DNA of 64,000 nt from Histomonas meleagridis (Eukaryota > Parabasalia > Tritrichomonadida > Dientamoebidae): the NCBI GenBank assembly GCA_020186115.1, contig WSYJ01000025.1, positions 62,001 to 126,000 on the forward strand, read 5' to 3'. The notes under the pieces were generated by a model. That model searched no databases, was not told the origin of the DNA, and saw nothing but the letters and a program-made list of their open reading frames with translations. The position numbers and the translations under genes are program-made. This document shows positions 19,252 through 30,212 of this stretch, piece by piece. Position 1 is the stretch's first letter. Each line of letters begins with the position of its first letter.

Positions 19252-22200
19252 TCAATGTCTGGATGATGGCCGCGAGTTCTTCGCTCTTTCCAACATGTGC
19301 TTCATCTTCGATGCCTGTTCTTGCAGCGACGTAAGCTGCGATTCCTTTCTCTGCAACAACTGGTTTAGTCTTTCTATTGTTGCATTTGCTTTTCCGAGTC
19401 TGAGTTGCATTTCTTCGTTTTGAGTTTTCAATGTTTCGATTTTCACTTGAGCCGATTTTAACTTTGCGGAGTTTTGATCTATTTCAGGAGTCGAAAGTGA
19501 ATCAACAGATTTCTCGACAGTCAAAAGCGAAGTTTGTTTTGTATCGATTTTCTCTGCGTTTAATTTTTTGATGTTTTCATATTCTGTTTGTAATTTTTTA
19601 TATTTCTTTTGTAACGCGACAAATTTTTCTTTTATTGTTGATGAATATTGTTGTAATGATTGATGTCTCAAGTTATTCATTTCTTTTTCTTTCATTTGAT
19701 TGTTTTCATCTTCGAGAATAAGAATTTGTTGTCGAAGTCTTTCGTTTTGTGATTGAAAGAATTTTATTGTTTCTTGAGATTCTTGTAAATCATTTGTCAA
19801 TTGGTTTTTAATTTCATTTAATCTTCTTAAACGTGATGAAACTTCTGATAATTGATTATCAGAATTATTATTATTATTATTATTATTGTTTATGTTTATG
19901 TTATTGTTATTTATTTTGTTGAGTTCAAGTTCTTCTTTAAGTCGAGCTTGAAATACTTTTTCGTTTTGTTTGTTCATTTTCTTTATTTTGTTTTGGAATG
20001 AAATTCGTTGTTCTTTTAATTGGGTTTCTAAGTTATCAATTGTACTTTGTAATTCTTTTAACATTTGTTCTTTTTGAGATATTTTACGTTTTTGTTCTTC
20101 AATTTCTATTTCTGATTCGGAAGCTTTTTTTTGTAAATTTTCAAGTTCTGTTTTAATATTATTTTTTTCTGTTTCAATTTTTTCGATTTCTTCTTTTGTT
20201 GGAAGTAATATTTCATCGTTCGAATTATGAAAGAAATTAAAATTCGAAATTTTAAATTGTTCGAAATTGTTTATTATATCGGATAATTTTAATGAAACAT
20301 TTGGTTGATAAACTTGAATTTGTTTATTATTTAATTCTTGTTTAATAGGTTCATCAAGTGTTTGATTAATTGTTGTTGTTTTATTTCTTGGTGTTCTCGC
20401 ACTACTTGAAGAAGAGAAATGTTCTTCATCAGATATTACTTTGTTTATATTTATTGATGGTATATTCGGTTTAACAATTTGTTTTTTTATTGTTTTCATT
20501 TTATCAATTTCATTTAAAAGTTCTTCTGTTTTAGCTTTAGATGTTTTAACTTCGTTATTCTTTTCTTCTAATTCTTTTTGCATATTTTCTATTTGTGTTA
20601 TAAGAGAATTTTTCTCTTTTCTTAAGTTTTGATATTTATATCTTAATTCACGAATCCATTGATCTTCTCCGAACTTATTTTCCGTTTCTGATTCGGATTC
20701 TTGAAGTTTTACAGTTTCATTATTTCCTTCTGTTTGACATTCGACATTAACAAATGAATGATCAACATGCGGAATATCAATTAATGAAATTTGTTCTATT
20801 TTTTGTTGTTGATGTTTTTGTTGTTTTTTCCGTTCTTTTTTGATTTTCTTCTTTTGTAATATTTCTGATTCATGTTCGAATGAAAATTCTTCAGAATCAG
20901 AAAATGATTCATCGTTATCAGTCGAACTATAATCCGAATAAGAATTTAAAGATATATATGAAATATTTGGTTGTGTTGGGTCATTAATTATAGTACTTTG
21001 TGAATTATTATCTAATACTTTTTCTTTTTGTGGAAGTACTTGTGTTTCACCATTAATATCATTTACAACTACAAGTGTCTTCTTATGGCCTCTATTTGAT
21101 CCTAATATTATTTTGACTTCTCCAATTGGCGCATTTTGTTGTTGTGCAATACATTTATGAAGTAATTCTAATGCTTGTTTTTCGATGTTTTTTTGTTGCT
21201 CTTCAATTCCTTCTTTTTCTATTTTATCAAAAAACTTTTTAAAGTCAAATGTAGGTGGTAAAATCGATTCAAGTCCATTAATAACTTTCTCATACCAATT
21301 ATGTTCTAATATCATATCAGCGATTTGCGCATCACGTACTGATATCATTGTCTTTAATTGCCGCATTTCATTAACTGCTTGTTCTAATCCATAATTCCCT
21401 GAAAGATATTGATCTAATTGATCTTTTAAGGTTTGCATTTCTTTGTTTGATTCGAAAATTTTTTCTTCAAGTTTCGTGTTTTCTTTAAATGTTTTCTCCG
21501 TTCGTTTTCGATAATATTCAACTTCGATTTTCATTGCATTAGTTTTCTCTTCAAAGTCGTCCATCATTTTCTGTATTTTGTCACGATATTCATCGATTTG
21601 TAATCGGAACTCTTCAGCAGAACTTCGATATGATTCTAATTCCATTTCGGATTGATCATATCTTTCTTGTAACGTTTGGATTATTAATTTCTTTTTATCA
21701 AGTTCGATCTGTAATTGCGCTGCACGTTTTTCTTCTTTTTCAAGATTACTTATTCTTAGCTTAAGTTCATTTATCGTGTTACTCGCTAAAATTAACTTTT
21801 GTTTTGCATCTGCATAATTACTTTCAATTGTGTCAAGCCGTGAAATAGAAAACGCATTCGTGTTCCTCCTTTCACTATATTTAAGTTTGGAGATCTCTCG
21901 TTCAAGTTGGTGAGTGTTTTTATATTGAGCTTTAAGTTCGTTTTCAAGAATTAAATTTCGATTTTCCGATTCTTGAAGTGATTTTGCAAGCTCTTTGTTA
22001 CGTTCCATCATTTGAACAAGTGCACTATCGACATCGCTAATATGGGATTCAAGTCGCCTGTTCATGTCTGTAAGTTTCTTCTTTTCGGAGATGAAATCAA
22101 GAACATCTTGCCGATGTTTGACATTTAATGATTCAAGTCTTTCAATTTCTTGAGTCTGTTGTTTGATTATGTTGTTTTTGTCTTCATCAATGGAATTATC

Positions 22201-22485
22201 TTTTGATGAGGTGCGTTTTAATGACTTGATGTCTTGCTTATATTGTTCAATTTTTTTGTTGGCATCTTGAAGTCGAGATTCAATATCACGATAAGCATGA
22301 ACAACTAGAATATGATCATCTTGTTCAGCTTTTAATCGTTGCTCAAGTGCTTCATAATCAGAACGACTAACTTGAGTTCCATCATTTTGCGTTGCAAGTT
22401 TTTCCTCCAAACCTCTGATCTTCTTTTTTAATGATTCAATTTCATTAGATGCTGCTTTATTAAGTTCATCGCTCTTTTGATCCAT
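19252..22485 (-). CDS. Long coiled-coil protein (1077 residues)
   Basis: Nearly the whole protein is heptad-repeat coiled coil: residues about 1-400, 620-690 and 760-1065. Breaks are a Ser/Asp/Glu-rich segment near residues 510-560 and an asparagine-rich run (residues about 855-875). No motor, GRIP or other named domain is seen. The C-terminus is basic and Ser-rich (RAKNSRPSSRH). Such proteins in trichomonads are usually cytoskeletal or Golgi/basal-body linked, but nothing here proves which. The start is the first ATG; ACGTTA and AACGTTTA words lie within 40 nt upstream. The sense-end codons are GC-richer than the middle. Confidence 0.75.
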   Translation of the reverse strand: MDQKSDELNKAASNEIESLKKKIRGLEEKLATQNDGTQVSRSDYEALEQRLKAEQDDHILVVHAYRDIESRLQDANKKIEQYKQDIKSLKRTSSKDNSIDEDKNNIIKQQTQEIERLESLNVKHRQDVLDFISEKKKLTDMNRRLESHISDVDSALVQMMERNKELAKSLQESENRNLILENELKAQYKNTHQLEREISKLKYSERRNTNAFSISRLDTIESNYADAKQKLILASNTINELKLRISNLEKEEKRAAQLQIELDKKKLIIQTLQERYDQSEMELESYRSSAEEFRLQIDEYRDKIQKMMDDFEEKTNAMKIEVEYYRKRTEKTFKENTKLEEKIFESNKEMQTLKDQLDQYLSGNYGLEQAVNEMRQLKTMISVRDAQIADMILEHNWYEKVINGLESILPPTFDFKKFFDKIEKEGIEEQQKNIEKQALELLHKCIAQQQNAPIGEVKIILGSNRGHKKTLVVVNDINGETQVLPQKEKVLDNNSQSTIINDPTQPNISYISLNSYSDYSSTDNDESFSDSEEFSFEHESEILQKKKIKKERKKQQKHQQQKIEQISLIDIPHVDHSFVNVECQTEGNNETVKLQESESETENKFGEDQWIRELRYKYQNLRKEKNSLITQIENMQKELEEKNNEVKTSKAKTEELLNEIDKMKTIKKQIVKPNIPSININKVISDEEHFSSSSSARTPRNKTTTINQTLDEPIKQELNNKQIQVYQPNVSLKLSDIINNFEQFKISNFNFFHNSNDEILLPTKEEIEKIETEKNNIKTELENLQKKASESEIEIEEQKRKISQKEQMLKELQSTIDNLETQLKEQRISFQNKIKKMNKQNEKVFQARLKEELELNKINNNNININNNNNNNNNSDNQLSEVSSRLRRLNEIKNQLTNDLQESQETIKFFQSQNERLRQQILILEDENNQMKEKEMNNLRHQSLQQYSSTIKEKFVALQKKYKKLQTEYENIKKLNAEKIDTKQTSLLTVEKSVDSLSTPEIDQNSAKLKSAQVKIETLKTQNEEMQLRLGKANATIERLNQLLQRKESQLTSLQEQASKMKHMLERAKNSRPSSRH

Positions 22486-22794
22486 AAATTCCTAAACGTT
22501 CATTTTAATACGTTAATTTTCATAGAGCATTTCTCCTTTTGAAACAATGAATAACAACTAGTTTCTTTTAAAATACTAACATAAAACACATGCAACAGTT
22601 ATGTCTAATTCATGAGTTTTAATGAAAATTCATGAAATAGGTATTTCAAATTAATTTTCATTATTCTTATTTTTGAATTTTCTTATGACTAAGTAATTAC
22701 ATAATAGTACAACAAATAAGTTATCAAGTAAAATCAAAAATGATTTCAAATATTGTTGTGAACAAATGTCTTTGAAGATTCGATCTGGTGCAAG

Positions 22795-22814
22795 AACGGT
22801 TATTTAAACGTTTT
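22795..22814 (+). promoter_or_regulatory. AACGGTTA and AAACGTTT words upstream of calreticulin
   Basis: AACGGTTA (22795-22802) and AAACGTTTT (22806-22814) lie 15-35 nt before the ATG at 22829. Related CGGTT/CCGTT words precede several other genes in this window, so this is a candidate shared promoter element. Confidence 0.4.
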
Positions 22815-22828
22815 TTCTGGCTAAACAA

Positions 22829-24235
22829 ATGTTTTTCCTCTTTTTACTGCAAGTGATTGAATCAAATATATATTTCGAGGAAAATTTTGATGACGATGAT
22901 TGGGAACAACGATGGGTGCAAAGTAAAGCACATTCAACTCGCGGCGAAATTGGAACTTTCAGGTTAACCTCAGGTTCTTATTATGGAAACCAATCCGCTC
23001 AAAAGGGAATTCAAACAATAGATTCTTCTGCAAGTTATCAAATTTCATCAAAATTTAAAGAATCTTTTAACACCTCAGGAAAAGATTTTATTCTACAATT
23101 TACAATCAAATTTGAAAATGGCTACGAATGTTCAGGCGGATATGTTAAACTTCTTAGTTCGTCACTTCAACCATTTCGTTTCGGTTCAAAATCACAATAT
23201 TCCGTTATGTTTGGACCAGATTTATGCAAACCAAACAAAGACAAATTAACGTTTATTATTAATAGAAATGGTACTTATTACGATAACCATAAAATTCTTG
23301 AACCATATAATGATGAACTTACACACTCATATACGCTTATTATATTTGCAAATCAAAGCTATGAAATTCGTCTCGATGGTAAAAAATCTCTTTTTGGTAA
23401 TTTAACTACAGATTTTGAATTAGGTGGTCCAGAATATATTCCTGATCTTGAAGAATCAATTCCAGAAAATTGGGATAACAGAGAATTTATACCTGATCCA
23501 AATGATTGGGATGATCAAGAGATCCCAAATCCAAAAATTTTGGAAATTCCTAATTTTGATGAAAATATTAACGGTCAACGGGGTACTCCGAAGACCGTTA
23601 ACCCTGATTACAAAGGCAAATGGTCTCCAAAGTTAATTAAAAACCCAAATTATATGGGCGAGTGGACGCCAAGAATGATTAAAAATCCTAGTCACATTGA
23701 AGATAAAGGCTTTGGTGTTTTTGATGATCTTTCATATTTTGGGATTGAAGTTTATCAAAAAACGCCAGGGTCAATATTCGACAACCTATTGGTAACAGAC
23801 GATCTTAAATATGCGGAAGAAAAACTCACTGAAAACTTTTTAAGATACAAAGATTTAGAATCCTCAATGTATAAACGAGTACTACAAGATCGAGCTGCTG
23901 AAAAGGAACTAAAGAAACTCAGAGAACGAGAACGCCAAATGCTTACAGAGGATGAATTTTATACACAAAATAGTCAAGAATCAGAAACGACATCTTCAAT
24001 CGATTACAGCGAATCAGAGACCGATGAAAACTTCGACTTCCCATCCAGTGAAATCACAGACCCACCGAAGGCGTCAGACTTTAAGTTTCCATATGATGTT
24101 GATTACAATCCATACTTCATAGCAAAGAAGAAGAACCAAATTAGAAAATCATCTTTCTCTGAAAGAGAAAAATGGCGAGCACACAGAGAGATGAAAAGAA
24201 AGGAATCAGAAGTTCCTGAAGAAATACCACTTTAA
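22829..24235 (+). CDS. CRT: Divergent calreticulin/calnexin-family ER chaperone
   Basis: The protein has 468 residues with an N-terminal hydrophobic signal peptide (residues 1-12). The lectin N-domain shows YECSGGYVKLL and MFGPDLC, whose two cysteines match the conserved calreticulin disulfide. The P-domain is short and degenerate: YIPDLEESIPENWD, FIPDPNDWDDQEIPNP, then two G-x-W-x-P-x-x-I-x-NP units (GKWSPKLIKNP, GEWTPRMIKNP). The C-terminal third is charged but more basic than the acidic Ca-binding tail of typical calreticulin. It ends EEIPL with no KDEL-type signal and has no calnexin membrane segment. The family is secure; ER retention and calcium storage are not shown by the sequence. 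Confidence 0.85.
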   Translation: MFFLFLLQVIESNIYFEENFDDDDWEQRWVQSKAHSTRGEIGTFRLTSGSYYGNQSAQKGIQTIDSSASYQISSKFKESFNTSGKDFILQFTIKFENGYECSGGYVKLLSSSLQPFRFGSKSQYSVMFGPDLCKPNKDKLTFIINRNGTYYDNHKILEPYNDELTHSYTLIIFANQSYEIRLDGKKSLFGNLTTDFELGGPEYIPDLEESIPENWDNREFIPDPNDWDDQEIPNPKILEIPNFDENINGQRGTPKTVNPDYKGKWSPKLIKNPNYMGEWTPRMIKNPSHIEDKGFGVFDDLSYFGIEVYQKTPGSIFDNLLVTDDLKYAEEKLTENFLRYKDLESSMYKRVLQDRAAEKELKKLRERERQMLTEDEFYTQNSQESETTSSIDYSESETDENFDFPSSEITDPPKASDFKFPYDVDYNPYFIAKKKNQIRKSSFSEREKWRAHREMKRKESEVPEEIPL

Positions 24236-24326
24236 TAAATTGTATATTGTTAGAATACGTTTAAATTTAATTTTTGGCAAAAAAAATGGAAATTGTTATG
24301 TATTAAATGCATATAAGCAAAGATAC

Positions 24327-25425
24327 AAACAGCATTATGTTTTATGTTTTTAAAAAAAAATTATTTTAATTATATATTTATTTTTACCAACTCCTAAAGT
24401 TGATTGATGATGAATTTTTCTTATTTAAAATCATCTGCAAATGGATCCTCTTCAATATTATTCGTTGTTGTTGCATTTTGATGTGTTTTGAATTTCATTG
24501 TTATTTTGTTCGACGTTTTCTGTCTCTTGTTCTTCATTGAAATGTTTCTTGTGTTTGATTTTATTTAATATAATAATAAGTAATGTTATAATAATAATTG
24601 AAACATCTGCAGAACAAATTGAAATGATAATTACATTTTGATTTTTATTTGTTTGAAATTCATTTGAATATAAAATTGTGAAGAAATAAGGTTAAAAACT
24701 ATAATATGTCGAATAATAAATGATTGTGTAATTGTAATATATGAATTCTGTTTCAATATATCTATGTGATGAATTAATATATGAAAATGTGATTGAATTT
24801 ATTTGTGTGTTATATAACATAATGATATTGTTTGTGTGTTAGAATATAAATATGCTAAAGTGCTCATAAATGTGAATGAAGAATTTATCAAATATGATTT
24901 CGGAAATGTATTTGAATTAGAAAGTGTATTCAAATGAGAAAATGTATTCGAAATGAAAAAATGTATTTGATTTAGAATATGTGTTCCATTGTGTTTATGT
25001 AAATGTAATTAACTTTTGACATTCATTACTTAATCCTTTAACAATATTTAATGTGCAAAATGTTTCGTTTAAATATGTTAATGAAACAATAACATCTTTC
25101 GTTAATACATTAACAAATGATTTACTTTCAATCGTTGGTGATATTTCTCCTAAATAATATATACATTTTAATCGTGGACAATTAATAAATGAATATTACG
25201 AAATATTCGTAATATTTTCATTTATTATAATATTTTCTAAATAAAAAATACTTGAAAATGATTATTCAGAAATATTTATGATCGATCTCGGAAATAAAAA
25301 TGTGTCATTTTCTTTACCTGGTGCATAAATAATAATAATCGATATGTTTTTATCATAAACAATACAATCTTCTTGATAATTAGAATATTGTGAATTATTT
25401 TCTTTGATTCGAATATTTTGAAGTT
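24327..25425. repeat. Left arm of a 1.1-kb inverted repeat
   Basis: The reverse complement of this stretch matches 31434-32548 closely over its whole length. The shared text runs from the AAACAGCATTATG end through ACCAACTCCTAAAGTTGATT and the GATCCATTTGCAGATG segment to the GATTGTATTGTTTATGATAA segment. Both arms share the same frameshift near the gene end, so they were copied after the gene had decayed. The arms are about 6 kb apart and inverted. Confidence 0.85.
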
Positions 25426-25690
25426 TCAACTAAATTTGGAATTGTAATATTATTTAATGATGAACGATAAAAAAATGCACTACTTTTAATTGTTTCAACT
25501 GAATTATTGAGATTGATTGTTGTTATTTTTTTTCCATCCATAAAATGCAATTTGTAGTATAGAAATTATTCCGTCTTCAATAATAATATGTTTTGTAATA
25601 TTTCAATATGTTTGATTAACAAATTCACCTTAATATGTTATTGTAAGTGTATTAGTGAAATTATCAAATGTTTGATACATATTTATGAAA
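24380..25690 (-). pseudogene. BspA-like leucine-rich-repeat surface protein, C-terminal relic
   Basis: On the minus strand the text reads as a BspA-like protein. TpLRR units (IIIEDGI, then VETIKSSAFF, ITIPNLVET) are followed by the family's ENNSQYSNYQEDCIVYDKN and APGKENDTF block. After that come a C-rich membrane-proximal part, a hydrophobic transmembrane segment (near 24.6 kb) and a charged tail ending EEDPFADDFK in another frame. Many stops and frame changes break it. BspA-like proteins of trichomonads are surface proteins linked to adhesion; this copy is dead and lacks its N-terminal part. Confidence 0.7.
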
Positions 25691-26386
25691 AACATAACAA
25701 ATAATAAGAAACGACAATTTTTCTTGTTATTTTTTTATCTCATTTATTGAAATATTTCCAACAAATCCATTCAATCTATTTTTTGAAGAAAATACATTCA
25801 AAAAATTAATGTCACTTGGGATATCAAATTTTGTTTTTTTTTTTTGAGGAATTTGTGGAAGGAATCAAATAATGATCATGATAATCAAATTTTGTATCAT
25901 GCATTATGTGATGAATATGATTAGAAGTAATGATAATCTCTAATTGACAATTATCATAGATCATATTTCTAAACATTATTTGTATTCTTATGTTATGATG
26001 CGTAATTTTTGTTGTGCATTTCATGTACTTATAAATTAAATAAGTTAAACATGATAAGTTTTGCTTTTTTAAAAAAATCAACATATAATCTTTCAATTCT
26101 TCTGATAATATCATTAATTTTTTTCATAAATAATATTTCCCAATCGAATTTTATCATATTAAATATCCAATAAAGTGCTCATGCTTATCATAATTTAATT
26201 GAAACAAATGATCTCTGCATATATATATTATAAGCAATGAAATAATATAATACTTAAAATAATATAACCAAATGCAATAAAATCTATTTGATATTCGATA
26301 CAACAAAAAATGTTCACGTTTTAAAGAAAATCATAAACGAAATATTTGAACATAACCAAAAATTTATTTATTTATTTATTTTTCTT
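25691..26386. other. AT-rich spacer without a supported gene
   Basis: A 96-codon minus-strand frame (25824-26114) is present but has the low-complexity H/I/N/K composition expected of AT-rich noncoding DNA. It could be decayed upstream sequence of the BspA relic. Nothing else is seen. Confidence 0.4.
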
Positions 26387-27760
26387 TTATTTAGTAAGTG
26401 AAAATATTCTGTCCATACAAATTGGTGGCTCTGTCAAATCTGCGGCTCCGAGTAAGAAGTTTTTCTTCTTCATCACGAACCAAAAGAATAGCATCATTCC
26501 TGCGTACATCGAATCCCTTCCAGGAAACGTGAAAAACTTTTCAGGCTCTATTCCATCGTATCTTGTATAGACGTAGAAATTCGCGAAGTCGTCTGTGCAC
26601 AGAGCGATGTCGTCGTCGTTTTCCAACATCGGCTCTCTACGAATGAACAAACACTTCTGGTAAAACAGCATCTGAACTCGCTCAGTGTTTTTCCCGCTCA
26701 TGAAGTACGAAATCCAGACGGCGATGATGTGCATTATGATTTGGTTATCAGACGGCAAGTCTGACGTCCAATCGCGGCCTTCATATCGATCGCCGCCATC
26801 GCCGAAATGCCCGCTCAAGTATTGCGATGATGCTAAAGCTTTAATTCGATGAATGATATACCCCCGACAATGTTCAAAACCAGGAACTGATAACATCGAA
26901 ACGTATATCGATTCGTCGGAATGCACCTTCTGGACAAGCTTTGTTAACGCAGTTTGCGATATGAAATATTTGAAGTTGGACAAATATTTGTTGTACGCAA
27001 CTGTGGTGATGCCAAGTTTCTTAAGTGTTTCATTGGCTTTCGTATCGGAATTAATAGCAGATGAAAGGGACTTACGAAGGGATGACGTGGCGCGATCAGA
27101 AAGTTGATACGGATGATCATGTACAATGGTTTCAATGTGGAAATCGGTGACAAGATCTTTCGGAGGTTCACGAGCAAACCATGATGAGGGGCTCTCGGTT
27201 TGGAGCTTGGGCTTGGTGGACTCGGTGCTTTCAAATGAAAAGGTATCTTCCATATGTTTGGCGTCTTTGTTGAGATAATGGGTAATGAGAGCAAGCGTAT
27301 AAGAGACTAATGATACTGTAAGTGAAAACTTGTAGGTGATACGACAGAGAAAAGCAATGAGAAATGAGGCAGAAATGACAAGTAAAACATATACTCTGTA
27401 ATTATAAGATTGCTGTGGTGGAGTTTGATAATTCTGTTTACGATATGGAATAAACTTGGGACCTGTGTTTGTTTCTGTTTTTTTAGTGTTTCGAAATATT
27501 GGTTCATCATGAAGAAAATCAAGTTTTGGCTTTTCTGGTGTTTTTGGAGCTTGTTTAACCATCTCATCAAACGTTTGGATTTCATCAATTCGATATTTAG
27601 GTGTGGTTGGAACATATTGTTTTTGTGAAAATGGCGGGTTATTTCTGATTTGTACTTCAATGTTTTCTTGTTCTTTTTTACGGATGATAAGATAGTATAT
27701 ACCGGATATTAGTAGCCAGAGGACTAGGAAAAATATGGAATATACAGCAAATTCTTCCAT
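26387..27760 (-). CDS. TMEM209-like nuclear-envelope membrane protein
   Basis: The protein has 457 residues. A first membrane helix lies at residues 5-27 and a membrane hairpin at about 122-165, separated by a Pro/Lys/Thr-rich linker. The C-terminal domain (about 255-457) resembles TMEM209: a helical segment, then YIIHRIKALA, HFGDGGDRYEGRDW and TSDLPSDNQIIMHI, which is the family's GG-x-W-x-x-DLP-x-D-x-x-I-x-H pattern. TMEM209 proteins sit at the nuclear envelope and associate with nucleoporins in animals. The start ATG is supported by an initiator TCATA 17 nt upstream. Stop followed by TAAA-type signals. Confidence 0.7.
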   Translation of the reverse strand: MEEFAVYSIFFLVLWLLISGIYYLIIRKKEQENIEVQIRNNPPFSQKQYVPTTPKYRIDEIQTFDEMVKQAPKTPEKPKLDFLHDEPIFRNTKKTETNTGPKFIPYRKQNYQTPPQQSYNYRVYVLLVISASFLIAFLCRITYKFSLTVSLVSYTLALITHYLNKDAKHMEDTFSFESTESTKPKLQTESPSSWFAREPPKDLVTDFHIETIVHDHPYQLSDRATSSLRKSLSSAINSDTKANETLKKLGITTVAYNKYLSNFKYFISQTALTKLVQKVHSDESIYVSMLSVPGFEHCRGYIIHRIKALASSQYLSGHFGDGGDRYEGRDWTSDLPSDNQIIMHIIAVWISYFMSGKNTERVQMLFYQKCLFIRREPMLENDDDIALCTDDFANFYVYTRYDGIEPEKFFTFPGRDSMYAGMMLFFWFVMKKKNFLLGAADLTEPPICMDRIFSLTK

Positions 27761-27772
27761 CCTCAGCGAATG

Positions 27773-27779
27773 TGTATGA
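27773..27779 (-). promoter_or_regulatory. Initiator (TCATACA) of the TMEM209-like gene
   Basis: TCATACA on the minus strand, with A+1 at 27777 and a leader of about 17 nt to the ATG at 27760. It matches TCA+1Y(T/A). Confidence 0.55.
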
Positions 27780-27993
27780 ACAAGACCTTAAAAATATTAT
27801 GAACGTTACAAAAAGTGTAATGTTATACATTTTGTAATTAATAATATGGATCTATAAATTAATAGTTACATCATGTTTAACTTGTTGGCTTTGGTTAGCA
27901 AATAACAAAAAATCATTTTGAAACAATTTTACTAAACACTTTTTGTATACTATAGTATAAAATTAAAAAATCCGCAAAATATTTATTCAATCA

Positions 27994-29133
27994 CTACAAC
28001 GCAAAGGTCTTTTGTAACACAGCTCCTTGTTTCATTTCTGGTTTCTTCAAAAAATCAGACTTATTATTAATTCTTTGCCTAACAATTTTCGTTTTTGATT
28101 TGGTCGGCGTTAAAAACACTCTACGTAAAACATTTTCTGTGCTTGCTTTGCGTAATGGACATACTGAACTGTAATTATATTTCTGGATATTTTCAAATAT
28201 TGGGGAACGTATGAGTTTGGAGAGTGATTCCCTTTTTGATGGATTTATTGAAGTCATAGATCGAATTAATTGACAAAATTCTTTGTCTGCATATGATGGA
28301 AATGATATAATACCAGTTTTGATTGACATTTCCAATTCTTCATTGTTGCGATATATCCATGGAAGCCTCCCAAATGCCATAGTGTAGAATGTAATTCCAA
28401 GTGACCATATATCTGCTAAAAATGGATCTGAATTTTGACAATTAAGAATCTCCGGAGCCATATATGGTCGTGAACCAGCACAGTCTTTTGTTGTCTTACC
28501 TTTTTCTACCTTTTTGCTTAAGCCAAAATCTGCTAGTTTTGGTCTGCCATAATTGTCTAAAAGAATGTTTCCTGGCTTTATATCCCGATGGGCAACGCTT
28601 TGGTCGTGGCAATACAAAAGAGCTTTCATTATTTGATAACAATATGAATATAATTTTGGCGGTCTTATTGGTCCTTCTTTTTCAATCAATTCTCTTAATG
28701 AACCACCACCACAGTATTCTAGTACTATGTATAAGTTAGTGCGGGCGTTATTGAAGAAAAATTCATACATTGAAATAATGTTTGGATGACATAATCGACG
28801 TAATGTTGCTGCTTCATTCTTTGTTTCACCAGACATAGACTCTGCAAGCTTAATTCTCTTTATGCAAAAGCATTGACTATATTTATCTGAATGTACAAGA
28901 AATACAGAACCGAAGCCGCCAGAGCCAATTGTCCTTACAAAATGATAATGATGCTCAGGCAAAACTTCTTGAATCTCTGTGAGTGATATTTGAGGCTGAG
29001 AACTGATCAACATCAGGCGTTCAGGATTATTATCGCAATTGAGAAGATACGTTCCAGATTCTGGAAAATACACAAAAATTTCAATTGTCACTATTGAAAT
29101 ATTGAAGCGAAAACATTCCTTTTTGAATACCAT
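27994..29133 (-). CDS. CAMK-type serine/threonine protein kinase
   Basis: The protein has 379 residues from the ATG at 29133, or 339 if the ATG at 29013 is used. The kinase domain spans about residues 62-315. It shows the Gly loop IGSGGFGSVFLV, Lys in CIKRIKL, catalytic HRDIKPGNILLDN, DFGLSKK, and YMAPEIL, and it ends with LIRSPIF. All catalytic residues are present. The fold is most like CAMK/AMPK-type kinases, a large family in trichomonads. The C-terminal 65 residues are basic and Ser/Thr-rich without a known regulatory domain. The first 40 residues are hydrophobic and odd for a kinase, so the second ATG may be the true start. Confidence 0.88.
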   Translation of the reverse strand: MVFKKECFRFNISIVTIEIFVYFPESGTYLLNCDNNPERLMLISSQPQISLTEIQEVLPEHHYHFVRTIGSGGFGSVFLVHSDKYSQCFCIKRIKLAESMSGETKNEAATLRRLCHPNIISMYEFFFNNARTNLYIVLEYCGGGSLRELIEKEGPIRPPKLYSYCYQIMKALLYCHDQSVAHRDIKPGNILLDNYGRPKLADFGLSKKVEKGKTTKDCAGSRPYMAPEILNCQNSDPFLADIWSLGITFYTMAFGRLPWIYRNNEELEMSIKTGIISFPSYADKEFCQLIRSMTSINPSKRESLSKLIRSPIFENIQKYNYSSVCPLRKASTENVLRRVFLTPTKSKTKIVRQRINNKSDFLKKPEMKQGAVLQKTFAL

Positions 29134-30212
29134 TCAAATTAAAAAATAAATGATTTTAATTTTATTTTAATATTATTTATCATAAAGGAGAAAGAAAATA
29201 AAACGAAATAAATGATAATTTTATTATTTCGTAAGTAAAGTTTGGTTTCTTCGTGTTATGAGAAAAATATGTTTTTCTACGGATAATTTTTCAATATCGA
29301 TTTAATTTTGATTTGTCATTCAATCTTAACCGTCCACTTTTTTGTCTCTCATTGAAATGATAACTTTTTCAAAATGCTGACCAAGATTATTCAACGACTT
29401 AGCAATACAAATTCTTCTCGAAGAAAATCCTCGAAAAAATGAGAATCCCCATAAAGAAAATAATTTTTTCGTAGTTTAATTATGACAATTATTGTTGAAT
29501 TTATATTTTGATGTTCACATTCTAGTATCATAATTTTTTATCGTAGTAATATTTCGATTTTTTTATAATGTCAGATTCTTCTCAATTCCGTCACTTTTAC
29601 AGATATGCCACCAGATTAAAATCTATTTGATTCTTAAATGACTAATACTACTTCATATATTCTTATAATAGATATAACTGTAATCTCAAGTACCAGACCA
29701 CATGATGCGGTGCAATTATTCTGTATAAAAACATGAATAATATGGTAAAGAATTCGTTCTTCGATGATTTCCAGAAACTAACCGTAATATTATCGTGAAA
29801 TCCTCTCAATTCCACCATATTCGCTATCAAAAAGTTTTTTGCAAAATTTTGGCAAAAACGACTGTCAAATATGAAAAAATTTAAATTTTGATGTAATAGA
29901 TATATTATAATAAAATTACCAAAAATTAATCTTAGGAATATTTCATCAAATGCATTCTTGTTGTCATAATATCATAATATCATAATATATGCTCCAATGA
30001 AATTAATTCATTAAATGTGATTACATGAATAAAACCGAGAGCACATTACTAAATTTCCATTGTGGTGATTATTTTTTGATATTGTGAACAGATATATAGC
30101 TACATTTAGATTGTTTAATTTTATTTCGAATTGGAGTGCCCTGAATATTGCCAGAAACCGTTTTAGGTATGAAAAAGTGGTTTTTTACGGTTTTGGTCGA
30201 CCTTTGATCTCC
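29134..30212. other. AT-rich intergenic region with the uS2 promoter at its right end
   Basis: I see no gene over about 1 kb. A short tandem ATATCATAAT array lies near 29968-29990. At the right end, AAACCGTTTT (30155-30164) and TACGGTTTT (30186-30194) lie 20-60 nt before the uS2 start and are likely promoter elements. Confidence 0.45.

Noticed and set aside
30084-30212. N-terminal extension of the uS2 frame
   Set aside because: There is no ATG in the extension and it contains promoter-like words; the normal uS2 start is at 30213.
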